From: Plumapathes pennacea
Taxonomy: Eukaryota > Cnidaria > Anthozoa > Antipatharia > Myriopathidae
Assembly (NCBI GenBank): GCA_964036295.1
Contig: OZ038465.1
Location: 248,001-312,000, forward strand
Reading direction: 5' to 3'
Length of the DNA: 64,000 bases
In this document: positions 27,024 through 37,200 of the stretch, piece by piece
Layout of the letters: every line of letters starts with the position of its first letter
How positions within the stretch are numbered: the stretch's first letter is position 1
Made by a program: the position numbers and the translations under genes
The notes under the pieces: generated by a model
Seen by the model: the letters and a program-made list of their open reading frames with translations, nothing else
The model's database searches: none
What the model was told of the DNA's origin: nothing

Positions 27024-30000
27024 TAAACAAACAGATGAGTAGATAGCTTAACAATAAAAACAAAACTGAATAAATAAATATGGCAGGGTAACGACAACAG
27101 CAGGTAGCCAATTACTGTGTGGTCACATTCTAATTACCATACAATGGGTAGTTACTGTACAAGTATTATTCCAATACAATACTGGGTAGTTATTGTACAA
27201 GTATTATTCTAACTACCATACAATGGGTAGCTATTGTACAAGTATTATTCTAACTACCATACAATGGGTAGCTATTGTACAAGTATTATTCCAATACCTT
27301 TCATTCAGTAGTTATTGTACAAGTATTATTCCAATACCATTCATTAAGTAGTTATTGTACAAGTATTATTCCAATACCATTCATTCAGTAGCTATTGTAC
27401 AAGTATTATTCCAATACCTTTCATTCAGTAGTTATTGTACAAGTATTATTCCAATACCATTCATTAAGTAGTTATTGTACAAGTATTATTCCAATACCAT
27501 TCATTCAGTAGTTATTGCACAAGTATTATTCCAATACCATTCATTCAGTAGTTATTGTACATGTATTATTCTAATACCATACCTTGTCACAACCAGCAAG
27601 ATTGAGAGTACGAAGAAGTCGACAGCAAAATGCCAAGTTCTTGATTGCATTATCAGTCAAACCCTGTTAAAGAAAACAGGTATACAGAGTTGTGCACAAA
27701 ATTTAACTTGTATTTTAATAATGTACTGATGTCATCAATAGGGCTGAACTAAAAATCAATAAATTAAAACATTTAGATAGTGTTTAGCACTGCCTGAACT
27801 CTGTAAACTAGACCAGCCCCCAATATTGAACACTTTAAAACTGTAGGATAGTACACATGCACTTTGCACTATCCTTACCTTGCAATGAGAGAGATCCAGA
27901 TTTTCAAGGTCCCTGCATTGCTGGACCATTTTCTGAGTAAGAGAAAACAAGCTGTATATGTAAGAGCTGGCTGCTGGTAAGTCATTTGTTATTTTTCATT
28001 AGGTATTGAATGGTTTTCTATCTCACTAGTTGCTATTTTATTCTCTTAGACCAAGCAAGCCTTGGGGACTGTACGAAACATTTTACAGAAAATCAATTTT
28101 ACTTGGTTAATGACTGACGTTAGTAATCATGATGCTATCAATTCTGAGGTCAACATGAGAGCAAAAGAGGAGGACAGTACCTGCAAGCCCAGATCAGTGA
28201 TATTTGAACACTCTGACAGGGTGATGTCTCTGAAGCGGGGGTTGTTGCCCAGTGCAGCCACACCTTGATCCTGTATGTTGCAGCCAGACAGGTCCAGCGA
28301 TACCAAGGAAGGGAGTGTCCCCAGTAGCTCCACCCCGGCATCTGTTACATGTTCACAATAACACAGACTGGCATACACCAAATGATGACACCTGCATCAC
28401 ATGTCGAACAAGAAAGAAGCAGATGCAATGAATAAACAAATAGACCCACCGCAGATGACTACCATACTCTCAAGGAAACACACTTGGTAACATGCTCATG
28501 CACGACTGTTCACTTTTGAAAAGGTTGGCTGAATTCCGTTGAGAATATAATGCAGTATCTGAGTGAACCAGAGAACTCAAACCCGGGGGGGGGGGGGGGG
28601 GGGGGGCTACTCAAAGGACTTTTGTACGGGGAGGCTCCGCCCGGACTGTCAACCCCTTACCCTTTAAAATACCATCCTAGGGGCAAAATCGGGACCCTTT
28701 TATGTACCTCCAGTACAAATGCACTCCTTTTTTATACCTTTGATGCGTCCGGCAGACGATTCCACAGTGGGGTGCTTCCCTCTTTTAACAAGGCGGAGTT
28801 TCCGGTCTTCCGCCGTTTTTTTTCCCCGGTTTTTCCTGGCGTTTTTCATACCCCTTTAAAATACCAAAATCATTTCCTCACTCCACCCTTTTTATTGACC
28901 CTTTAAAATACCTAAAAAACATCATTTTCCTATACATTTTTTATACCTCGATCGTAAAAATATACCCCTTTCGGGCGGAGCCTCCCCGTATAGCCGATCA
29001 TAGGGAGTACCCCCCCGGGACTCAAACCTACAGCACTCTCACATCTAAATTCATGCTGCCAACATCCAAACCAATATCAAATCACTGTGGGGATGAAGCA
29101 TTTATTCAATAAGTTCAGTAGAATCAAAGCATTACCTCTGAGCTATCCGCAGTAACGTGACATCACTGACACGCACACAGTTGGTCAGGTTGAGCTCTTT
29201 TACTTTGGAACCAGAGGGACCTTCAACTATTTGACGCACGCCTGTGTCCTGCATTCTGTAAACAAAGTGAACAAGTATTGGGAAATTTCACATGGAACAT
29301 GTCTCAGCATGCAGCTTATAAATTTGCTGCTGGATTTCTAGCTCTCCACATTGACTTGGATGGAAAACTGGGGAAACTGGGAAAGCCACAAAGGTTTGTT
29401 ACACTGTACATGTAGGTACAGTATACAATTTTGCATTTTGCTATTCCTTAACGTACCTGACACAATCAGCCACATTAAGCACAACCAAATGCTTGCAGGA
29501 TGCCAAAGCTTTGAGTGACAAGTCTGTTAGCCGTGGACAATCAACCAAATAAACATGCTCCAGCAATGAGCAAGTCTTGGCCAACACTTTGACTGATGCA
29601 TCTGTGATGCGATTATTACCTGTAAACAGAGGTAGATTGCATACTAAGTCAAAGTTCAAAATCATTGTTGTTTAATATAATATATGTTTTATAATAAAAT
29701 TAACATATTTGGTTCACAATATTACTCACCCTCAATCCTTATCTTGTGCAGTCTCCTACACAATGCAAGTGACTTGAATGCAGCATCCGACAGAAACGGA
29801 GAATGCAACACTGAAACTGACTTCATTGTGCGACACTCAGATGTCAGTGCCTGTTGGTAGTTATTTTAAAACTAATTAACCATTTGTAACAGAAGGTGTG
29901 GTCTGTTGTGAAAAAAAACAAAAACAAAAACAAAACAACAACAACAACAACACCAAGGAGTAAGGTTTCAGTCTGTAAAAATACCAAAATGAGCAACTCA

Positions 30001-33000
30001 CATGGATACATCCATCCCTTAATCCTGGAAGGTCATTCAGTACCACAGTGTTCAAGTTTGAGCAGCCCATGGAAACATACTTGAATCCACCCTCAGTTAT
30101 CTAATACAAAACAGACGATCAAATATGTTATGATGACCACAAATAACTGTTACAGAGAGATACTATCAATTCAATGTAAAATTGCAGATTCTGTTGGAAT
30201 TCTACTGATGCTTTTCAGCCAGAACATTTCACGAATTATAGACTTGTGTATGAACTAATATTCTTAATTTTTGGGGTGATGACATCATTTTGGCTGTTCT
30301 AGTGTACTGTGACCCAATATTGGAAAAAGAAAGGCCTGATAAAAATATTAGATCCTTCCAGACAGGAACATAACTTGTATGTGCCACACTATGCTGACTG
30401 GAAGTACCAGAGCACACAAGGTTGGTGAAATCTGTGCTGTATATATTATTACTGCATGGTTGTGGGCTCACTTCATGACAATGTAGCTGAACAGGGTCAC
30501 ACACTGTGCATGTACAGCTGTGCTGGTGTTGCCTTGTCTATGATTATTCATTTACCTGTTCACATCCTGACAGATCAAGATACACAATCTTGTGGCAACC
30601 CTTTCCAGTGGCCATGTAACTAAGACCTTTGTTGGTGAACTTTAAACAGTATGCCAGGCTTAAATACTGCATGTTCGTGCAGTAGCTGGAAGCAAGGAAT
30701 GTCCATCAGTATAGTAGCCCCATCAACAACAGAAAGTGTCATTCAGATCATTCAATTATGATTTAGGAGTGTCAAACTTGGAACTCATACCGTGCTAGGT
30801 AACGGAGTGTTGCATCAGATATTCCACAGTGAGACAGGTTCAGATACAATAATGACGAGCAGCCAATGGCAATGTCTTTCATGACATCATCCTGTAAAAA
30901 AGAATCAAACCAAATTTATAAACTGTATATAAATATATGCAGGAATCTAGCAACTGCTGTAGGAACTGCAGAAACATCAGCCCCACAGAATAATGACGAT
31001 GATGAGAGTTAGTTACAGCAAAAGTATAACATACTGTTACTCCATGGCATTCTGCCAGATTTAAATCTTGCAAATTCCTACACTGCCCTGAAAAATACAA
31101 TATTTTGTTTCTGTTAATGTATTTTGTATTCACACTGAATAGCACTGTATTGATGGATCTCATACAGTACCTGTAATTTTTAGACTTTCTCGTGTCAAGT
31201 TGTAGCATCCTCGAAGATTGAGATGGCCTAAGAATGGTCGGCACTTATGAATGAGATTGGATGTCACTTTGTTGGTAGCACTGAGATGGAAAAAATGTGT
31301 ATATAGAACTTCAGACAATGGGAGTAACAGTACATAACTGAACATAGACATATTTATCATTTTGAACAAGTCCACACATTCAACTTGACTAACTCAGTAC
31401 CTGTGCTTCATCTTTGACAGGTCAACCTGTTATGAGAGTAAGAAATCAAGCCATGAGAAAAACTGTAGAAGACATTACAAAAATGTCTCAAAAAATGTTT
31501 TCAGTATAGACATATTCTTTACCTTGCTCCACAGGATGTTTGCCTGAACCAGAACCTTCCATGTTCTGCAAACTCGGGCACAACGACCTAAGTCTCCAAC
31601 ATTTACATAACTGAACATCTAAAATCACAAGCAAATGAAAGGGCATGATAGACTATTAGAAACCAAGACACTTTCCATACAATTGCAAGTCAGATTACTG
31701 ATTAGAAGCAATTCTTTATGATCCTGTCACATTTTGCAGGGGGAGGGGGGGGGGGGGGGGGGGGGGGGGAAGGGGAAGGTAGGAGATACTATGCAAGGAT
31801 GTAATATTGTCCCACATGGTATTGTAACAAAAACTATCTTTCAGCATAGCCATGCCAGGATAACTAACCACTGACAGCATTTAAATCTACTTACTCGCAA
31901 AGCAACATGTTTGGGAAGTGATGAAATTTCATCTTTTCCATCAGCACGAACTCTGAAGAAGCCATCATATCCACTATCAATGATCTCTCCTCTCTCTATT
32001 CTCTACAATATGAAAATATATATTGTGAGCACACAAAAACTCTTGATTAAGGGATTATAATGACAACCAACCTCAAAGTACTCTTTAGTTCTTCTTGCAT
32101 CCACTGCAACGCTGTGCCATGCAGCAAACACAATCCTCAACAAAGAGGTTGTCAACACTCCTCTTATTCGCATTGATATTACTGAAAGAAAAATGTGACA
32201 CTACTGTAAGTTAAAATGATGGTGATCGAAGAAGTAAATCATCGACACGGCATCTTGAACTGTAATCTAACCATGTTGTCTCTCTTTTCGCTCTGCTGTC
32301 CAATCCTGTAGACATTCATGTAAATAAATGTCAGTTAAGGATGATAATATATCAGCACACAGTACAGGTAGTCTTTAATAAAATATAATTATTATATTAT
32401 TCAGTACTTGCATCTCTACACTTTTACTTCATTCAGTAATCAAGAAAACAAAATTGTGTTTTCTTACAACACAAAAAAGTATATCTGACAAAACTGCAGG
32501 GATTACCTAACCAGCAGAAAAGCAATAAAAATAAAAATAAATAAATAAAGAATATTAAGTCTTGTAACTAATTAAAGTGATACAGCCCTTGTCAGCTGGA
32601 CATGCAAGCAACAGGTAAAATTAAGGATACAATCCATTCATGTAGGTGCAGCCTCAATACTCTTTGTTTGTGCCACAAGCGTGCACTATCCAGCTTCCTT
32701 GACAACACGGCCTTCTTCTTCTTCATATGCCTGTGGTACCTCATCCATGCACTAAGAGGAATAAGTAATGGTCTCATTTTAAATCCCTGTCAGGGCTGGA
32801 TTGGATATATCCACTACATATCCATGTCACTGGATTACCACAACAGGTTACAAATTAATTTTTGTGTCCTGCACACAATTGGTTTAGTTAGAAGGCCAGC
32901 TAGTGCCTGTACAAGACCATTACCTGAAACATGATGCCTTCAATTTTCCATTATAACGATTGTATGCCTTCTGGTACATTTCAGGAGTAGGCTATAAAAG

Positions 33001-34180
33001 AAAAACTAATAATCTCACTATGGTCTGGTCATGTTGATGCATCACAGTGTTCAGGGATTGTACAGGGTTTAGATGACTTATGATTTAATGGGTCCTGGTG
33101 CTCCACTTGGACTTGAGGGGATTGTTTTAGATATTAATGTTATTCCTTATCTACAAATCCAGTTGTTATACTTGAATCTACAGTGGCTACACAGCAACTC
33201 CTGTAAAGAGACCTGCAGGGTCAGAGGTGCCAAAACTCAACAACCAATCAGGTTGGAGATTCAGGTCAGGGGAATGGGCACAACTCAGTCAAAAGGTAGA
33301 GCTCCATGTGGGGGTGGGAAAGGGACTAGATGGTAAATGATAGCTAGAAGTTATATTATTATACTGATGACAGCACATTGGGTCAGTTCAGGGAAGAGCC
33401 TGGGAGACAGTAAGAAAAAGAAGTGAGGTGAACCTGTGAGTTCTCATCTTCATACGACCACAAGAAATCCAACACGACAGCTTTGATCACACGATGCTTT
33501 GGTCTGAGTTTCTTGTCTATGAAAGAGTCCCTGGAGGAATATAAAGCCATAACGTATTGATGCCCTGTAATATAGGAATTCAGAAAAATACAATCTATTT
33601 ATAGTAGATCATAAATTAGCACCATACCATCTGAGTCCCTCCAGAAGGCTTTCACTATCGATAATTTCTCTCAGCTTTTGTAAAATGAAAGCTTGCGGGT
33701 CAGCTGGACAGTTTACAGCAACAGCAGTAAGAATAGCCTGAAGAGAGGAAGGTGTGAGCTCACAGTAATTAGGTTCAAATGTTAAGAGTGCATGATTGAC
33801 AATGTACAGGTGTATGCAAAGAGAAGAGTGTGAAATGCATGGCAGTCACGTTTTGACGCCACAATTAGCACATAATTTATTCATTATTGTATCGATAAAC
33901 AACATAAGGGACTTTAAGTGAGGTTAAGAACTGTAATAGAACTCAATCTGAGGTAATTGCTGCAATACTCAGGGCATCTTATTGCCATCTTCTGAACTGT
34001 CAGTGACCATGCAACGACTTAAACAAATTCAACTGAAATGATCATCTGCATCGAAACTCTCCAGAAACATTTGTTGTCCAGTAGTCGACTACACTAAGCA
34101 CATACCTCAAACACATCTGGGAGTCGATGCCTGAGGAGATATCGCCTCAAATCTGGATCGCAGTTCTTCAAAGAAGTCAT
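25844..34180 (-). CDS. FBXL13: FBXL13 / DRC6, leucine-rich-repeat F-box protein of the dynein regulatory complex
   Basis: I join 24 phase-consistent exons into 784 aa: 34180-34106, 33737-33628, 33530-33434, 32991-32924, 32751-32631, 32305-32272, 32181-32072, 32002-31895, 31618-31523, 31426-31401, 31280-31171, 31087-31035, 30891-30791, 30685-30556, 30100-30002, 29850-29730, 29619-29457, 29255-29136, 28391-28181, 27932-27879, 27663-27583, 26759-26677, 26460-26380, 25946-25844. A basic helical N-terminal region (AWMRYHRHMKKKK, AAWHSVAVDARR) precedes the F-box (ISSLPKHVALRMFSYV to ILWSKVDLS, exons 8-10). About 15 cysteine-containing LRRs follow (LNLRGCYNLT, LDLSGCEQ, LNLAGCDK). FBXL13 is DRC6, a nexin-dynein regulatory complex subunit of motile axonemes, and may also act in SCF ubiquitin ligases. 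Three alternative in-frame Met codons lie up to 34303, but the longest would run antisense through PQBP1's start, so 34180 or 34222 is likelier. Confidence 0.95.
26523..26665 (+). mobile_element. Penelope-type repeat fragment with poly-G flank
   Basis: In FBXL13 intron 22 (26461-26676). A G-run (about 26523-26536) is followed by a block whose core carries hammerhead ribozyme motifs and whose right part contains a small palindrome (CAACACTTAGTTG). A related, degraded core recurs at 61856-61886 in a different gene, so it is a dispersed repeat. Assignment to Penelope-like elements follows from the ribozyme, which is known to be typical of them. Confidence 0.5.
26561..26597 (+). ncRNA. Hammerhead-ribozyme-like motif with minimal stem III
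   Basis: CTGACGA (26565-26571) matches the invariant CUGANGA box. GGGC (26573-26576) pairs with GCTC (26581-26584) as stem II with a four-base loop. GAAA (26585-26588) is the second invariant box. The following CATC can supply the U-A pair and the cleavage-site C. GCT just before the first box pairs with AGC just after, as stem I. Such tiny-stem-III type I hammerheads are known from Penelope-like elements and usually need dimers to cleave. Structure inferred by eye. Confidence 0.5.
26940..27023. repeat. AT and TAA microsatellites in FBXL13 intron 21
   Basis: A short AT run followed by about 60 bp of TAA repeats. Confidence 0.9.
27120..27582. repeat. 40-bp minisatellite abutting FBXL13 exon 21
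   Basis: About eleven copies of a 37-42 bp unit containing TATTGTACAAGTATTATT followed by CCAATACCATTCATT. The array runs right up to the splice donor of the exon at 27663-27583, so the donor's downstream sequence (GTATGGTATTAG on the minus strand) is part of the repeat. Confidence 0.9.
28582..29019. mobile_element. hAT-like non-autonomous element (MITE), 438 bp
   Basis: It lies in the FBXL13 intron between the exons at 29255-29136 and 28391-28181. Ends are inverted: CCCGGGGGGG then CTACTC on the left, and AGTACCCCCCCGGG on the right. An inner pair (ACGGGGAGGCTCCGCCCG near 28625 and its exact complement near 28972) is also inverted. ACTCAAA at 28575-28581 is repeated at 29020-29026 as a 7-8 bp target-site duplication, the size typical of hAT transposons. 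No ORF of its own. The left G-run is expanded to more than 20 bases. Confidence 0.75.
31741..31770. repeat. Poly-G tract in FBXL13 intron 8
   Basis: About 30 bases of nearly pure G on the plus strand (poly-C in the FBXL13 transcript). Prone to G-quadruplex formation and assembly error. Confidence 0.85.
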
Positions 34181-34284
34181 CTTCTTTCCGCCGCCATTGC
34201 AGTGTCCTGAGTTCGTTCCCATGGCAACTCTGCTGTCTAGTCCCAGATTCCCGCAACAAGGGATCCGCCATTTTGTTTGTGAAG
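34181..34284. promoter_or_regulatory. Bidirectional promoter between FBXL13 and PQBP1
   Basis: Only about 104 bp separate the two divergent start codons. The region contains CGCCGCCATT (near 34190) and CCGCCATTTTG (34266-34276), both YY1-like GCCAT cores, and no TATA box. Alternative upstream FBXL13 starts would overlap PQBP1's 5' UTR. Confidence 0.6.
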
Positions 34285-37200
34285 ATGCCTCTTCCACCTG
34301 CACTTCAAGCTCGTTTGAAGAAAAGAGGAATCCTGCACAAAGGTAAGTAGGCAGTGCTTCAGAAACGATACTGTGAAATCCTGCTTTCTCTTTTGTGTAG
34401 GCTGGTTTAAGGGAGCTTGTCTTTACACATCACATATGACACATTTAATATATAATACATTTCTCGTATGATCAACCATTCTATTCCCTATTAACTGTTG
34501 ATTGAAGAACTAGCTGTCTTTCTGGTCGATAGAGGGAGGCAGATTAATAAGCTAAGGTTTACATACCTTACATATACTGATATATTCTTTAGTGTACTGA
34601 CTTTGACCCCAGTGAAATCAGAAGAAGATTTAGGAAGCATATGGAAAGGACAATTTAAAATGAAAAACTGCAAAAATAGGTAATAACATAACATAAATTT
34701 TATTTCAATTCAGATTTACAGTGTATTTAAAGAAGCTAATATCTCCAAAAAAAGATTTGTTCGTTGTTTGTTTTGCCAGTGAAAGTATTAAAAATGGAAC
34801 CACTTTATAGTCTTACTAACCATTCTAATTTGTAGTACCTCCTCTTTCCCATCACCCCCTCCCCCTATTTCCCCATACTGTACACACAGAGAGCATTCAG
34901 TCATATTTTGTGTTGCACTTCATCTGCAGACAAGGAGGAGAAGGAGAAACTTGATACAGAGGACGCAGTGAACAAATGTCCTAATGCATGGAATCCATAC
35001 CACACCTGTGTAGAGTACTGCAGACAAAGATGGGGTACAAACAAACAGGTCTCACAAGCTTCAGTGGTAACTAACAGTCTTGTTGGATAGTTGGTTCAAA
35101 CTGTTTGTTAGGTCTGTGAGGGCAGCTCCTTTTGGTAAATATTGATTAAGGTTTTTGTGTTTCTTTGTTTGCTCTCAGGTCAACTACAGCAATATTCCAG
35201 TACCACCTGGTTGGTATGTGGTTCCAGACTCTTCAAGGTACTGTAAAGGGAAATTTATATTTCTCCTCAGTTGTTTGTTCAGTGAAACTGTATTTTGTAT
35301 ATCATCAATTTCCTAGTAGGTTTTTAACAATTTTGTTTTTCTTCAGTGGAGCAAGTTATTATTGGAATACATCAACAAACCAAGTGTCCTGGTTACACCC
35401 CCTTGGTTTGTACCTTTTTAGAGTTGCACTTCATGTCTTTACATTATTTTATTTAATAATACTATTTTTTATTTGGTTTCCAGAGTGTCTGTATCATCAC
35501 TCCAGTAAATTCTCAAACTTGTTGTGGATTTTTTGATTTGCAGATCCTAGTGCAAATATAACTGCTCCTGCATCTGCACTGGATAAACAGAAGGGTAAGG
35601 TTACTCTGTAACTTCTGATAGCATGCAAGTGCACATTGCTCTCTTAAGTAAATTATTATTTTTTATACAAAGGAAATGTAGGAAGTGAAAACTAAAATAA
35701 TAAGAAAGACTATGGCAGGGTTACTGCAAAAGCATAGCCAATTACTACCATCCTGTCTGCAGAGAATGAAGTGCAACCAAACAGAGCAATTCCTGCTCCC
35801 CCTGGAACAGATCAGTCCCAGGAGAGAGAGCAGCTCCTGAGTATTGGACGTCACCCAAGCCTTGTCAAGGTCAGATTTATCACACACAATAAATTTTATT
35901 GTGCTGACTTATAACCAATCTGCACAATACAGTACTATCAGGAACTACTTTTTCCCAACCAGGCTGACAATTTTATCTGCATTAAAAATTACAGGGTTCA
36001 CAAAAGAAACAGGAAGCTGCAGTCAAAAGAAAACAGTCAGAGAGAGGTAAGCTGACTAGAAAATTAGATGTGCAGTAAAAATGTTCTGATGACTTTCCTC
36101 TATTTGCAAGAATATGCAAAGTGAAGTTGTGTGGAATACAGCATTTTACACTTTATACAAACAAAACATTGACATTTTAACTCTAGTACTATTAACCCAA
36201 ATTTTGGCCCTTTCTGAGCTGTACTTTCAATAGCCTTTCAGCTGATTACGGATACCTCAGTCAATATAACTGGTTAGATTTTATCAACATGAAAATTTTC
36301 AGCTTTCTTATTCTGTAGTTTTTTTTATAGCATTAAATTGATCAATCTTTATTTATCCACAATGATAGTTTGAAGCTACACTATTTGTAGGGTCATGTTA
36401 AATCATACAATAGTTTGCTTTGCTTGTTGGTCAGTGTCCAAGACATAGGAAAGACAGGGGCTGTGTACATATTGTAGTTTGCATTTCCTCTTTGTTCAAA
36501 AATTAAATGTTATTCTAGTATAATTTTTTTTAAGCTAATTGTTTTAGCTGTGTTGTTTAGAACTGACACGTGTTATTATGATGTAATGATTAATAAGTAA
36601 TTTGATCAGTGATTAAAGTAGAGACGGATTTAGACTCGCAGCGTGGTTGTGTTTGGTTTTCGGACGCGTAAGGTTTTACAGTCAATTCGTTGGTATCTTC
36701 GATTATCTCATCGAATTACGGATCGTCGGAGATACAGAAGAACTAGCGTCTTCATTTGGTCCTTCGAGCCGGATCTTTGGTGAGGAGATACAGAAAAATC
36801 GCTGCATCGGAAAAAAGGGGGCGTTCCGCGAGGATCTTCAGTTGTGTCCATCGGCGGAGGAAAAGGTTTCGCTAGGGAAATGCGCGCCCAGGAGGAGACT
36901 GTGGAAGATGATTCGAACCATGGTGAGGTTCTACAGAGAGCAGAAGCTCTACAACGGAGTATTCAAGGATGGAAGCAGGCGAAAAGGAGTGCAAAATCGT
37001 TGATGACTCGCTTGCTCAACAGGTTAGCTGCCTTAATATCGGACGAAAATACACAGAAGAATGAAGTCAACGAATTAGTGAAATCCATCGATGAACAAAA
37101 GGAAGAGACACTAAGGATTATGGATCGATTAGAGAACACCTATCGGGAAAACAAAGACGAAGAAAATGCTTCAAAAGTGGGCGACGAAGCAGACGCCCTC

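Noticed and set aside
26915..27097. Minus-strand poly-isoleucine frame
   Set aside because: Translation of the TAA microsatellite.
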